This document shows positions 7,832 through 17,473 of a DNA stretch of 64,000 nucleotides, piece after piece. The translations under genes were made by a program, and so were the position numbers. This DNA comes from Frigoribacterium sp. Leaf415 (lineage in GTDB: Bacteria; Actinomycetota; Actinomycetes; Actinomycetales; Microbacteriaceae): NCBI RefSeq assembly GCF_001424645.1, contig NZ_LMQR01000001.1, forward strand, positions 2,492,621 to 2,556,620, read 5' to 3'. The notes beneath the pieces were generated by a model. The model saw only the letters and a program-made list of their open reading frames with translations, was not told where the DNA came from and did not search any database. Every line of letters begins with the position of its first letter. Position 1 is the first letter of the stretch.

Positions 7832-8401
7832 GTGCCCCTGCTGCCACTGCCTTCCGAGACTCCCCGTCAGGTCCTGCCCGCCTGGGTGCTGCGCGCCGAC
7901 CGCCGGGCCGCGAAACGCATCAACTCGGTCCGAGGGGTGCCGGTCGTCGACCGCAACCTCAGTCGTCTCAGCCACTTCGCCGACCACGGGCTGTTGTGGG
8001 CCGCGGTCGCCGCGGGCCTCGCCCTCGTGGGCCAGCGTCGCGCGGCCGTGCGGGGCACGCTGTCGCTCGGCTTCGCCAGCGCCATGGCCAACATCGTCGG
8101 CAAACGCATCTTCGGCGGCAACCGTCCGCTCATCGACGACGTCCCGATCGAACGACGCCTGCGCAGCCAACCGCTGTCCGCGTCGTTCCCGTCCGGCCAC
8201 GCGGCCTGTGCCGCCGGATTCGTCACGGGTGTCGCGATCGAGTCGCCGGGTGCCGCGGCAGCCCTGTTGCCGCTGGCCGGCGCCGTCTCGTGGTCGCGCC
8301 TCCACGTGGGGGCGCACTGGACGTCCGACGTGGTCGGCGGGCTGATCATCGGGTCGGGCGTCGCGCTGGTCGGGCGACTCGTGTCACCGCGCGAGCGCTG
8401 A
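7832..8401 (+). CDS. Phosphatase PAP2 family membrane protein
   Basis: The 189-residue protein carries the three PAP2 signatures in order: KRIFGGNRP (motif C1, KxxxxxxRP), SASFPSGHAAC (C2, PSGH) and SRLHVGAHWTSDVVGG (C3, SRxxxxxHxxxD). Hydrophobic helices surround them. It is expected to dephosphorylate a lipid phosphate such as undecaprenyl diphosphate or phosphatidic acid at the membrane. The GTG at 7832 lies 6 nt after TACGGT at 7820-7825, a leaderless arrangement. It is transcribed away from the SDR gene. Confidence 0.9.
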   Translation: MPLLPLPSETPRQVLPAWVLRADRRAAKRINSVRGVPVVDRNLSRLSHFADHGLLWAAVAAGLALVGQRRAAVRGTLSLGFASAMANIVGKRIFGGNRPLIDDVPIERRLRSQPLSASFPSGHAACAAGFVTGVAIESPGAAAALLPLAGAVSWSRLHVGAHWTSDVVGGLIIGSGVALVGRLVSPRER

Positions 8402-8471
8402 CCCGACGGGGTTCCCCGCCGGGCCCGGCTCGGCGGCACCGAGCGGGACCGGCCGGGTCGACCCGCCCGGA

Positions 8472-9470
8472 CTACCAGCGGGGGTGGACGGCCTCGCGGA
8501 AGTACTGGTCGTAGATGCGGACGACCTCGCTGTCGAGCCCGTCGGCGAGGTCACCGACGCTTCCGGCCGCCGCGTTCGCCGTGGCCTGAGCGACGTTGCG
8601 CGCGCCGGGGATGACCGTGCTGACGCCCGGCTGCTCGACGATCCAGGCGAGGGCGGCCTGCGGCACGGTGACGCCGTCGGGGACGGCCGCGGCGAACTCC
8701 TGCGCGGCGGCGACGCCCTGCTCGAAGTCGACGCCGCTGAAGGTCTCGCCCTGGTCGAACGCCTCGCCGTGCCGGTTGTAGGTGCGGTGGTCGTTCTCGG
8801 CGAACGTCGTCTCGGTCGTGTACTTGCCCGAGAGCAGCCCGCTCGCGAGGGGGACCCGGGCGATGATGCCGACGCCGGCGCGTTGCGCGGCCGGCAGCAC
8901 CTCGTCGAGGGGCTTGAGACGGAACGCGTTGAAGATGATCTGCACGGTCGAGACGTTCGGGCGGGCGATGGCGGTCAGGGCCTGCGCGGTCTCCTCGACG
9001 CTGACGCCGTAGGCGCGGATCGCCCCGTTCTCGACCAGCTCGTCGAGGGCGTCGTAGACGGCGTCGCTCTCGAAGACGGGGGTGGGCGGGCAGTGCAGCT
9101 GCACCAGGTCGAGCGTGTCGACGCCGAGGTTGCGGCGTGAGCGGTCGGTCCACGCGACGAAGTTGTCGCGGACGTAGTTCGACGGCACCTGCTCGAGCCG
9201 GCGGCCCATCTTCGTGGCGACCGTCAGGGGGACGTCGGGGTTCGATGCACGGAAGCGGCCGATGATCTGCTCGCTGCGTCCGTCGCCGTACACGTCGGCG
9301 GTGTCGAAGAAGGTCACCCCGGACTCGACGGAGGCGCCCAGCACGTCGAGCGCGTCGCTCTCGCTGACGTCACCCCAGTCGGCACCGAGCTGCCAGGTGC
9401 CGAGGCCGATCACCGAGACGGGGCGGTCGGCGAGGAAGGATGAACGGGTTCCGAGGGTGCGGCTCTGCAT
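8472..9470 (-). CDS. Aldo/keto reductase
   Basis: This 332-residue TIM-barrel NADPH-dependent reductase shows VIGLGTWQLGADWG, the catalytic Asp and Tyr in FFDTADVYGDGRSE, the Lys in VATKMGRR, the catalytic His in LVQLHCPP, and the cofactor site VIPGARNVAQATANAAAG near the C-terminus. The arrangement fits the AKR11/12-like bacterial group. It is convergent with the PAP2 gene and starts at an ATG preceded at 7 nt by TAGGCT (9478-9483 on the other strand), indicating a leaderless transcript. Natural substrate unknown. Confidence 0.92.
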   Translation of the reverse strand: MQSRTLGTRSSFLADRPVSVIGLGTWQLGADWGDVSESDALDVLGASVESGVTFFDTADVYGDGRSEQIIGRFRASNPDVPLTVATKMGRRLEQVPSNYVRDNFVAWTDRSRRNLGVDTLDLVQLHCPPTPVFESDAVYDALDELVENGAIRAYGVSVEETAQALTAIARPNVSTVQIIFNAFRLKPLDEVLPAAQRAGVGIIARVPLASGLLSGKYTTETTFAENDHRTYNRHGEAFDQGETFSGVDFEQGVAAAQEFAAAVPDGVTVPQAALAWIVEQPGVSTVIPGARNVAQATANAAAGSVGDLADGLDSEVVRIYDQYFREAVHPRW

Positions 9471-9537
9471 GTCGTCGAGCCTAGCCACGCCGCACGACGG
9501 GTCGCCCAGGTGCAGGACCAGGCGCAGCCGCGGGAGG

Positions 9538-9762
9538 TCAGCGCCGGGACGCGTTGACGCTGCGCACGAGGGCGTACGACACGACGACCGACACGAAGCC
9601 CGCGAAGAGGAACGCGGCACCGAACCCGGCCTGTCCCTGCAACAACCGGACGAGGCCGATGATGGCGAGCGCCGCGGCCAGCATGCCGAACACGCGGGCG
9701 ACGATCGACTTCAGCCGGCGCGCGGCCCCGGCCCGACGACCGCCTCGTCGACGCGACGACAC
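9538..9762 (-). CDS. Small membrane protein of unknown function
   Basis: A 74-residue protein starting from a GTG only 2 nt after the azoreductase stop. It has a basic N-terminus (SSRRRGGRRAGAARR) and two predicted transmembrane helices, around FGMLAAALAIIGLVRLL and AAFLFAGFVSVVVSYALV. The tight spacing suggests co-transcription with azoR. I do not recognise a family. Confidence 0.65.
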   Translation of the reverse strand: MSSRRRGGRRAGAARRLKSIVARVFGMLAAALAIIGLVRLLQGQAGFGAAFLFAGFVSVVVSYALVRSVNASRR

Positions 9763-9764
9763 GG

Positions 9765-10409
9765 TCAGCCGAGGCGACGGGCCGAGGCGACCGCCGCCTC
9801 CTTCGCCTCTCGCAGTTCGCGCGTGGCACGCTCGCGGGCCGCCTCGGGCATGGGCAGCCGGTCGCTGAGCGTGAGGTTCGTGGCGATCGTCTCGACGCGC
9901 ATGCCGAGCGTCGACCCCAGGACGATGTCGAGGACCGGGGTGGCGTGGTCCCAGTCGGCCGTGGGCGTGCCCTCGTCGTAGACGCCGCCGCGGCTGGTCA
10001 CGACGACCGCGGGTCGGCCGAGCATCGGCTGCTGGTCGTCGCCGTCGAAGGGCGCGGTGACGCCGGGAACGTGGATGTTGTCGACCCAGGCCTTGAGCGT
10101 CGAGGGCAGCGAGTAGTTGTAGAGCGGGGCACCGATCAGCACGACGTCGGCGGCGACGAGTTCGGCGATGAGGGCCTGCTGCAGGGCCTCGTGGGCGGGG
10201 TCGGGGGCGTCGCCCTGCTGACGGAGGCGCGGCGGCCAGTGCAGCGCGCTGTCGCTCAGGTGCGGCAACGGGTCGACGTGCAGGTCGCGGCGGGTGACCG
10301 TGTGGTCGGCGCCGAGGTCGCACCAGGCGTCGGCGAACGCCGCGGTGATCGCGCGCGAGCGGCTCGTCGTGAGGTCGGCGGACGAGTCGAGGTGGAGCAG
10401 GTTCGGCAT
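9765..10409 (-). CDS. azoR: FMN-dependent NADH-azoreductase
   Basis: The 214-residue flavodoxin-fold protein begins MPNLLHLDSSADLTTSRSRA (phosphate-binding loop for FMN). It continues with ADVVLIGAPLYNYSLPSTLK, the characteristic P-x-Y-N-x-x-x-P-s-x-L-K motif, and VVVTSRGGVYDEGTP. It is expected to use NADH to reduce quinones and azo compounds in the cytoplasm. The ATG at 10409 lies 6 nt after TACGGT (10416-10421 on the complementary strand), so it is probably leaderless. Confidence 0.88.
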   Translation of the reverse strand: MPNLLHLDSSADLTTSRSRAITAAFADAWCDLGADHTVTRRDLHVDPLPHLSDSALHWPPRLRQQGDAPDPAHEALQQALIAELVAADVVLIGAPLYNYSLPSTLKAWVDNIHVPGVTAPFDGDDQQPMLGRPAVVVTSRGGVYDEGTPTADWDHATPVLDIVLGSTLGMRVETIATNLTLSDRLPMPEAARERATRELREAKEAAVASARRLG

Positions 10410-10444
10410 GCGCCCACCGTAGCCGGGGCGGCCGACACGGCCGG

Positions 10445-10502
10445 CGAGATGACACGACGTGCCGCTCACCTCCGGACATGAGCGGCACGTCATGACATCT
10501 CG
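10445..10502. repeat. Dispersed palindrome, family A copy 1
   Basis: Arms 10445-10468 and 10479-10502 with a 10-nt loop. Core of each arm: GCCGCTCA / TGAGCGGC, with outer ends CGAGATG and CATCTCG. Nearly the same element recurs at 41192-41251 and 52796-52855. Here it separates the divergent azoR and lhr genes. Confidence 0.8.
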
Positions 10503-10537
10503 GCGGAATGTCGGTGGTGCAGAGCAGGATGGCAGCG

Positions 10538-13500
10538 ATGACCGACGTGCTCGACCGCTTCTCCCCCGCGACCCGCGAGTGGTTCCGGGGGGCCTTCGCC
10601 GCGCCGACCCGGGCGCAAGAGGGCGCCTGGACGGCCATCAGCCAGGGCGACCACGCCCTCGTCATCGCGCCGACCGGCTCGGGCAAGACGCTCGCCTCGT
10701 TTCTCTGGTCGATCGACTCGCTGGCCTCGTCGCCCCCGCCCGACGAGAAGCTGCACCGCACCCGCGTGCTCTACATCTCTCCGCTCAAGGCGCTCGGCGT
10801 CGACGTCGAGCGCAACCTCCGTTCGCCGCTCGTCGGCATCACCCAGACCGCCCGCCGCCTGGGCACCGAGGCTCCCGACATCACGGTCGGCGTGCGCTCG
10901 GGTGACACGAGCTCGAGCGACCGCGGCCGGCTCGCCCGCACCCCGACCGACATCCTCATCACGACGCCCGAGTCGCTCTACCTCATGCTCACGTCGCAGG
11001 CGCGCGAGACCCTCAAGGGCGTGCAGACGGTCATCATCGACGAGGTCCACGCCGTCGCCTCCACCAAGCGCGGAGCCCACCTCGCCCTCTCGCTCGAGCG
11101 CCTCGACGCCCTGCTCGAGAAACCCGCACAGCGCATCGGCCTCAGCGCGACCGTGCGCCCGCCCGAAGAGGTCGCCCGCTTCCTGGCAGGGCCGGCCCCC
11201 GTCACCATCGTCAACCCGCGCGCCGACAAGAAGTTCGACCTGCGCGTCGTCGTGCCCGTCGACGACATGACCGAGCTCGGCACCGCCGCCCCGCTCGAAG
11301 GGTCGGCCGCCGGCGCCGCACCGCAGGGCTCGATCTGGCCGCACGTCGAAGAGGGCATCGTCGACCTGATCGCCGCGCACCGCTCGACCATCGTCTTCTC
11401 GAACTCGCGCCGCCTGGCCGAACGCCTCACGGCCCGCCTCAACGACATCTGGATCGAACGCCAGGGCGGCGACCTCGAGGCCGCCGTGCGCGCGACCGAG
11501 GAGGCGCGGGGTCAGCTGGTCACGGCCGGTTCCGTCGGCGACGACGCGGCCGCCGACACCGTCGACCCCTTCGCCCCGGCACCCGCCGCACAGCGCAACC
11601 CGGCCGTCGGGGGCGGGGCACCGGCCCAGCTCATGGGCGGATCGGGGCAGACCGCGGGCAGCGACCCCCTGCTCGCCCGTGCCCACCACGGTTCGGTGTC
11701 GAAAGACCAACGCGCGCTGATCGAGGACGACCTCAAGAGCGGCCGGCTGCGCTGCGTCGTCGCCACGAGCTCGCTCGAGCTCGGCATCGACATGGGTGCG
11801 GTCGACCTGGTCATCCAGGTCGAGTCGCCGCCCTCCGTCGCCAGCGGGCTGCAGCGCGTCGGCCGGGCCGGGCACCAGGTCGGCGAGACCTCGCGGGGCG
11901 TGCTGTTCCCCAAGCACCGGGCCGACCTGATCCACTCCGCCGTCGCCGCCGAACGCATGGTCGCCGGGCTCATCGAAGAGCTGCGCGTGCCGACCAACCC
12001 CCTCGACGTGCTGGCCCAGCAGACCGTCGCGGCCGTCGCCCTCGACGAACTCGACGCCGACGCCTGGTTCGACACCGTGCGTCGCAGCGCCCCCTTCGCC
12101 ACCCTGCCCCGCTCCGCCTTCGACGCCACCCTCGACCTGCTCAGCGGCAAGTACCCGTCCGACGAGTTCGCCGAACTGCGACCCCGCATCGTCTGGGACC
12201 GCGTGCACGGCACGCTGACCGGCCGCCCCGGCGCCCAACGCCTCGCGGTGACGAGCGGCGGCACCATCCCCGACCGGGGCCTCTTCGGCGTCTTCATGGT
12301 CGGCGAGAAGGCCGCCCGCGTCGGCGAGCTCGACGAAGAGATGGTCTACGAGTCCCGGGTCGGCGACGTCTTCGCCCTCGGGGCGACCAGCTGGCGCATC
12401 GAGGACATCACCCACGACCGCGTGCTCGTCTCTCCCGCCTACGGCCAGCCCGGTCGCGTCCCCTTCTGGAAGGGCGACGGCATCGGGCGCCCCGCCGAGC
12501 TCGGCAAGGCCATCGGCGGCTACATCCGCGAGTTGTCGAACTCGAGCGAGGCCGACGCCACCACCCGCGTCGCCGCCGGCGGCCTCGACGGGCGGGCGGC
12601 GCGCAACCTCATCGCCTTCCTCGCCGAGCAGAAGGCCGCCACGTCGTACGTGCCGACCGACACCACCCTCGTGGTCGAGCGCTTCCGCGACGAGCTCGGC
12701 GACTGGCGCCTGATCCTGCACTCGCCGTACGGCATGCAGGTGCACGCTCCGTGGGCCCTGGCGGTCTCCGCGCGCATCCGCGACCAGCTCGGCGTCGACG
12801 GTGGGGCGATGGCCGCCGACGACGGCATCGTCGTGCGCATCCCCGACACCGACGCCGAGCCTCCCGGGGCCGAGCTGTTCTCGTTCGAGCTCGACGACCT
12901 CGACGAGATCGTCACCGAAGAGGTCGGCGGCTCCGCCCTGTTCTCGTCGCGGTTCCGCGAGTGCGCCGCCCGGGCGCTGCTGCTCCCCCGCTACAACCCC
13001 GGCAAGCGGTCGCCGCTCTGGCAGCAACGCCAGCGGTCGTCGCAGCTGCTCGACGTCGCCCGCAAGTACCCACAGTTCCCGATCGTGCTCGAGGCCGTCC
13101 GCGAGGTGCTGCAGGACGTCTACGACCTGCCGGCCCTGATGAGCCTCACCCGCGACCTCGCGAGCCGCACCGTGCGCATCGTCGAGACCGAGACCGAGGT
13201 GCCCTCGCCGTTCGCCCGGTCGCTGCTCTTCGGCTACGTCGCCGCCTTCATGTACGAGGGCGACTCGCCCCTCGCCGAGCGGCGTGCGGCCGCCCTGTCG
13301 CTCGACTCGAGCCTGTTGCAAGAGCTGCTCGGCCGGGCCGAGCTGCGCGAGCTGCTCGACGCCGACGTCATCGACCAGCACGAACTCGAACTGCAGCGCC
13401 TCGCTCCCGACCGCCGTGCCCGCGACATCGAGGGCGTCGTCGACCTGCTGCGCCTGCTCGGCCCGCTGACCACCGACGAGATCATCGACCGCAGCTGGCT

Positions 13501-15469
13501 CGCGGCGACCCTGGTCGCCGGTGACGTGGCCGCCCGCGACGACGCGCACCGCGCGCTCGAGACCGCCCTGACCGATCTCGCCTGGTCGAACCGCGTCCTG
13601 CGCTTCACCCACGCCGGCACGGTGCGCTGGGCCGGCATCGAAGACGCCTCGCGCCTACGGGACGCCCTCGGCGTCGCCCTGCCGATCGGCGTGCCGACCG
13701 CGTTCGTCGAACCGGTCGACGACCCTCTGGGCGACCTGATCGGCCGGTTCGCCCGCACCCACGGGCCCTTCATCCCCGCCATGGTCGCCGATCGTCTCGG
13801 CCTCGGCACCGCCGTCGTCATGGACACCCTGCGCAAGCTCGCCACCCAGCGTCGCGTCGTCGAGGGCGAGTTCCGGCCCCGGCAGCAGGGCAGCGAGTGG
13901 TGCGACTCCGAGGTGCTGCGTCGCCTCCGCGGCAAGTCGCTGGCCGCCCTGCGGCACGAGGTCGAACCCGTCGCCCCCGAGACGCTCGGACGCTTCCTGC
14001 CCGCCTGGCAACACGTCGCCACCGGGCTCAAGGGTTCGGGGCTGCGCGGCCTCGACGGCGTGGTGCAGGTCGTCGACCAGCTCAGCGGGGTCTCGCTGCC
14101 CGCCTCGGCGTGGGAGTCCCTGATCCTGCCGGCCCGCGTGACCGACTACAACCCGTCCATGCTCGACGAGCTCACCGCCACCGGCGACGTCATCTGGTCG
14201 GGCACCGGCACCCTGCCCGGCAACGACGGCTGGGTCAGCCTGCACCTCGCCGACGGCGCCCAGGTCACCCTGCCCGAACCGTCCGGGGCGGAGACCGACG
14301 ACCTGCAGCGCGAGGTGCTCGCCGCCCTGGCCGGCGGCGGGGCGTACTTCTTCCGGCAACTCTCCGACGCCGTCGGCAGCACCGACGACGACTCGCTCGT
14401 CACCGCCATCTGGCAGCTCGTCTGGGCGGGGCAGATCACCAACGACACCTTCGCTCCCCTGCGCACCCAGGTCGGCGGCGGACGCACGCCGAGGCCGCGC
14501 ACCCCGACGCGGTCCCGCTCGTCGTACCGCAGCCGCGGCCGGGTCGCCATGCCCCGACAGGCGGGCCCGCCCACCGTCGGCGGCCGCTGGTCGCTGCTGC
14601 CCCTGGCCGAACCCGACGGCACCGTGCGTGCCGCCGCGACGGCCGAGATCCTGCTCGAGCGCCACGGCGTCGTCACCCGGGGCGCCGTCGTCAACGAGGG
14701 CGTCCGCGGGGGCTTCTCGACGGCCTACAAGGTGCTCAGCGGCTTCGAAGAGACGGGTCGCGCCCGCCGCGGTTACTTCGTCGAGGGCCTCGGAGCGGCG
14801 CAGTTCGCGACCGGGCCGACGGTCGACCGCCTGCGGTCGTTCGTCCGCGACGAGGGCGACCGCCGCGACGACGACACCCTCGTCGCCGCGGGTCGTCAGC
14901 GCGACGTGCCCGTGGTGACCCTGGCCGCCACCGACCCGGCGAACCCCTACGGCGCCGCCCTGCCGTGGCCCGGGCAGACCCTCGACGGGGTCTCCGCCGA
15001 CGAGGCCGCAGCCGTCGCGAGCGCGGCGGCACGAGCCGCCACCGCCGCGGCGGCGACCACGGCGACGGGAGCCGGGACGCGCGCCGAGGCGGACTCCGCC
15101 GGTGACGCGACCCGCGCCTCCTCGGGGGCTTCCGGCCGCGCGACGAACGACCCGTCCGGAGGCGCGGGCGGCAAGAAGAAGTCGGGTCACCGCCCGGGGC
15201 GCAAGGCCGGTTCGCTCGTGGTGCTCGTCGACGGACGACTCGTCGTCTACGTCGAACGCGGCGGCAAGACCGTGCTGACCTTCGGCGAGCCCGACGAACG
15301 CGAGCTCGCCCTGGCCGCGGGCTCGCTGGCCGCCACCGTGCGCAACCGCATCGGCAAGCTCGCGGTCGAACGGGTCGACGGCGAATTCGTGCTGGGCACC
15401 GCCCTCGGTGACGCCCTGCGCGACGCGGGATTCGCACCGACGCCGAGCGGCATCCGGTTGAGGGCCTGA
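10538..15469 (+). CDS. lhr: ATP-dependent helicase Lhr (large, full-length form)
   Basis: The 1643-residue protein is a long superfamily-2 helicase of the Lhr type, which unwinds RNA:DNA hybrids and acts in DNA repair. It shows the Walker A APTGSGKTLASF near residue 48, the Walker B IIDEVHAV near 168, LGLSAT-like IGLSATVRPPEEV, the second RecA domain with TSSLELGIDMGAVDLVIQVE and VGRAGHQVGE near 435, then the long Lhr-specific C-terminal half ending SGIRLRA. Start 10538 is preferred because AGGA lies 8 nt upstream; ATGs at 10508 and 10529 are possible. Low-complexity linkers near residues 320-360 and 1500-1550 include EEARG and DATRASSG encoded by dispersed-repeat copies. The nei-like gene follows after 3 nt, a pairing also known in mycobacteria. 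Confidence 0.95.
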   Translation: MTDVLDRFSPATREWFRGAFAAPTRAQEGAWTAISQGDHALVIAPTGSGKTLASFLWSIDSLASSPPPDEKLHRTRVLYISPLKALGVDVERNLRSPLVGITQTARRLGTEAPDITVGVRSGDTSSSDRGRLARTPTDILITTPESLYLMLTSQARETLKGVQTVIIDEVHAVASTKRGAHLALSLERLDALLEKPAQRIGLSATVRPPEEVARFLAGPAPVTIVNPRADKKFDLRVVVPVDDMTELGTAAPLEGSAAGAAPQGSIWPHVEEGIVDLIAAHRSTIVFSNSRRLAERLTARLNDIWIERQGGDLEAAVRATEEARGQLVTAGSVGDDAAADTVDPFAPAPAAQRNPAVGGGAPAQLMGGSGQTAGSDPLLARAHHGSVSKDQRALIEDDLKSGRLRCVVATSSLELGIDMGAVDLVIQVESPPSVASGLQRVGRAGHQVGETSRGVLFPKHRADLIHSAVAAERMVAGLIEELRVPTNPLDVLAQQTVAAVALDELDADAWFDTVRRSAPFATLPRSAFDATLDLLSGKYPSDEFAELRPRIVWDRVHGTLTGRPGAQRLAVTSGGTIPDRGLFGVFMVGEKAARVGELDEEMVYESRVGDVFALGATSWRIEDITHDRVLVSPAYGQPGRVPFWKGDGIGRPAELGKAIGGYIRELSNSSEADATTRVAAGGLDGRAARNLIAFLAEQKAATSYVPTDTTLVVERFRDELGDWRLILHSPYGMQVHAPWALAVSARIRDQLGVDGGAMAADDGIVVRIPDTDAEPPGAELFSFELDDLDEIVTEEVGGSALFSSRFRECAARALLLPRYNPGKRSPLWQQRQRSSQLLDVARKYPQFPIVLEAVREVLQDVYDLPALMSLTRDLASRTVRIVETETEVPSPFARSLLFGYVAAFMYEGDSPLAERRAAALSLDSSLLQELLGRAELRELLDADVIDQHELELQRLAPDRRARDIEGVVDLLRLLGPLTTDEIIDRSWLAATLVAGDVAARDDAHRALETALTDLAWSNRVLRFTHAGTVRWAGIEDASRLRDALGVALPIGVPTAFVEPVDDPLGDLIGRFARTHGPFIPAMVADRLGLGTAVVMDTLRKLATQRRVVEGEFRPRQQGSEWCDSEVLRRLRGKSLAALRHEVEPVAPETLGRFLPAWQHVATGLKGSGLRGLDGVVQVVDQLSGVSLPASAWESLILPARVTDYNPSMLDELTATGDVIWSGTGTLPGNDGWVSLHLADGAQVTLPEPSGAETDDLQREVLAALAGGGAYFFRQLSDAVGSTDDDSLVTAIWQLVWAGQITNDTFAPLRTQVGGGRTPRPRTPTRSRSSYRSRGRVAMPRQAGPPTVGGRWSLLPLAEPDGTVRAAATAEILLERHGVVTRGAVVNEGVRGGFSTAYKVLSGFEETGRARRGYFVEGLGAAQFATGPTVDRLRSFVRDEGDRRDDDTLVAAGRQRDVPVVTLAATDPANPYGAALPWPGQTLDGVSADEAAAVASAAARAATAAAATTATGAGTRAEADSAGDATRASSGASGRATNDPSGGAGGKKKSGHRPGRKAGSLVVLVDGRLVVYVERGGKTVLTFGEPDERELALAAGSLAATVRNRIGKLAVERVDGEFVLGTALGDALRDAGFAPTPSGIRLRA

Positions 15470-15472
15470 CCG

Positions 15473-16249
15473 ATGCCCGAAGGAGACACCGTCTACCGCG
15501 CCGCCAAGAACCTCGACGCGGTGCTGCACGGCCAGACGCTCACCGCCAGCGACTTCCGGGTTCCGGCGTTCGCCACCGTCGACCTCAGCGGTGAGGTGAT
15601 CGACGACGTCATCGCGCGCGGCAAGCACCTGCTGCACCACATCGGCGACCTGACGCTGCACACGCACCTCAAGATGGAGGGCTCGTGGCACGTCTACCGA
15701 CACGGCACGAAGTGGAAGCGCCCCGCCTACCAGGCGCGCGTCGTGCTCGAGACCGCCGACTGGGTCGCCGTCGGGTTCGACCTCGGCATCGTCGAGCTCG
15801 TGGCCCGCGACGACGACGACAGTGTGGTCTCGTACCTCGGCCCCGACCTGCTCGGCCCCGACTGGGACGCCGCGCGTGCCCTCGCCAACCTCGAGTCCGA
15901 CCCGGCCCGTGAGGTCGGCCTCGCGCTGCTCGACCAGCGGGTGCTCGCCGGGGTGGGCAACGTGTACCGCAACGAGCTCTGCTTCCTCCGGGGCGTGCTG
16001 CCGACGCGTCCCGTCGGCGAGGTCGAGAACCGACCCAAGATGATCGACCTCGCGCACCGGCTGATCCAGGCCAACAAAGACCGGGTCGACCGCACCACGA
16101 CCGGCAACCTCCGCGGCACGACGGACTGGGTCTACGGCCGGGCGGGCAAGCCGTGCCTGCGCTGCGGCACGAAGATCCTGCGGGGCGAACTCGGCGAGAG
16201 CGAACTCGAGCTGCGCGACACCTACTGGTGCCCGCACTGCCAGAGCTGA
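15473..16249 (+). CDS. nei: Fpg/Nei family DNA glycosylase (endonuclease VIII-like)
   Basis: The 258-residue bifunctional glycosylase/AP lyase begins MPEGDTVYRAAK, where Pro2 and Glu3 are the catalytic residues after Met removal. It has the helix-two-turn-helix region DQRVLAGVGNVYRNELCFL and a C-terminal zinc finger CLRCGTKI...YWCPHCQS with four Cys. The role is excision of oxidised pyrimidines. It is 3 nt downstream of lhr, so both are probably one transcript for DNA repair. Confidence 0.93.
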   Translation: MPEGDTVYRAAKNLDAVLHGQTLTASDFRVPAFATVDLSGEVIDDVIARGKHLLHHIGDLTLHTHLKMEGSWHVYRHGTKWKRPAYQARVVLETADWVAVGFDLGIVELVARDDDDSVVSYLGPDLLGPDWDAARALANLESDPAREVGLALLDQRVLAGVGNVYRNELCFLRGVLPTRPVGEVENRPKMIDLAHRLIQANKDRVDRTTTGNLRGTTDWVYGRAGKPCLRCGTKILRGELGESELELRDTYWCPHCQS

Positions 16250-16269
16250 GGTCGCCTGCCCGACCGGCA

Positions 16270-16371
16270 GGCCGCCACGCCGCCACGCCGCCACGCCGCC
16301 ACGCCGCCACGCCGCCACGATGTCAACATCCCGCCGCGCAATCGTGTGGCGGGATGTTCACATCGTGGCGG
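16270..16371. repeat. 8-bp tandem array leading into palindrome, family C copy 1
   Basis: About six GCCGCCAC units (from about 16270) run into a hairpin with arms 16312-16335 and 16348-16371 (23 of 24 paired) and a 12-nt loop containing GCAATCGTGT. The same loop and 24-12-24 geometry recur at 43087-43146. It follows the nei gene and may act as its terminator. The remainder of 16250-16573 holds only the promoter region of the next gene. Confidence 0.8.
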
Positions 16372-16573
16372 CATGGGTCGGCGGCCGAGCAGTGCCGCGA
16401 TGCAGGGTCGATCGGCAGGGCAGCGCCCGAACACCCGAGCGCCCGAGCTCCCGGACGTCCGGTCGCGTGTGACGTCCCGTGACGCGGCTCAGCGTCGGTC
16501 CGAGGCGACGTGCCTACGATCAGCGGCACCCGACGGCCGTACCCGGCGAGCCCGTCAGCGCGAGAGGACGACC

Positions 16574-17302
16574 ATGTCGAACACCAGCACCCCCGACACC
16601 ACCAGCACCGTCGACACCACCGGCACCCCCGGCCCCGCCACCACCATCGCCGACCAGGTGGCCGACTTCAACCAAGGCTTCACCGCGCAGATCGGCCCCG
16701 ACTTCACGAAGGTCTTCGACGACGAACAGAGCGCCCTGCGCGAGGCCGGCGTGCCCGACGACGCCGTGAAGCCCGGCGACACCGTCGTCGAGGCGACGCT
16801 GCTGACACCCCAGGGCACCGAGGTCTCACTCGCCGAGACCGTCGGCGAGGGGCCGGCCGTGCTCGTCTTCTACCGCGGCGCCTGGTGCCCGTACTGCAAC
16901 CTGACGCTCAAGACGTACCAGGCCGAGTTGCTGCCGCGCCTCCGTGAGCGCGGCGTCGCCCTCGTCGCGATCAGCCCCCAGACCCCCGAGGGCTCCGAGG
17001 CGTCGGTGACGAACGGCAGCCTCGAGTTCCCCGTGCTGTCCGACCCGGGCAACGTGCTCAGCGGCGCCCTCGGCATCCGCACCGAACCGAGTGCCGACGC
17101 CCGCGCCGTCCACACCCGGCTCGGGTTCGACGTCGCCGACAGCAACGCCGACGGGACGGGCGACATCCCGTTCCCGACCGTGCTCGTCGTCGACCACGAC
17201 GGGGTCGTCGTCTTCGCCGACGTCCACACCGACTACACGACGCGCACCGAGGTGGACGAGATCGTGGCCGCCCTCGACCTGCTCGAGCAGCCCGCGGCCT
17301 GA
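16574..17302 (+). CDS. Peroxiredoxin-like (AhpC/TSA) family protein, copy 1
   Basis: The 242-residue thioredoxin-fold protein carries VLVFYRGAWCPYCNLTLKTY near residue 100, the GxWCPYC active site of the peroxiredoxin-like 'AhpC/TSA' subgroup, followed by LVAISPQTPEG and FPVLSDPGNVL. Cytoplasmic, predicted to reduce peroxides or act as a thiol oxidoreductase. The N-terminal 22 residues are Thr/Pro-rich and unlike the paralogue. GAGAGGA lies about 7 nt before the ATG. It is followed directly by a close paralogue, so this is a tandem duplication. Confidence 0.9.
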   Translation: MSNTSTPDTTSTVDTTGTPGPATTIADQVADFNQGFTAQIGPDFTKVFDDEQSALREAGVPDDAVKPGDTVVEATLLTPQGTEVSLAETVGEGPAVLVFYRGAWCPYCNLTLKTYQAELLPRLRERGVALVAISPQTPEGSEASVTNGSLEFPVLSDPGNVLSGALGIRTEPSADARAVHTRLGFDVADSNADGTGDIPFPTVLVVDHDGVVVFADVHTDYTTRTEVDEIVAALDLLEQPAA

Positions 17303-17473
17303 TCGACGAGCGCCTCCGCGCCCGGCAGGACGTTTGCGAACGAGAACGTGCCGGGTGCGGACGACGGGGCGCCGATCCGCCTACCCTCGATCGAGGCGGC
17401 CGGCCCGAACCCGGTCGGCCCTGCCGTGGTCCGCAACGACTCGGTCAGCACCGCCCCGGTCGAGAGGACCTCC

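Noticed and set aside
10490..13612. Open frame of over 1000 residues on the minus strand inside lhr
   Set aside because: It is the antisense shadow of the conserved helicase gene, a common effect of very high G+C codon use, and shows no protein family features.
13655..16318. Long minus-strand open frame across the end of lhr and nei
   Set aside because: It overlaps two clearly conserved plus-strand genes and its composition is that of a shadow frame.
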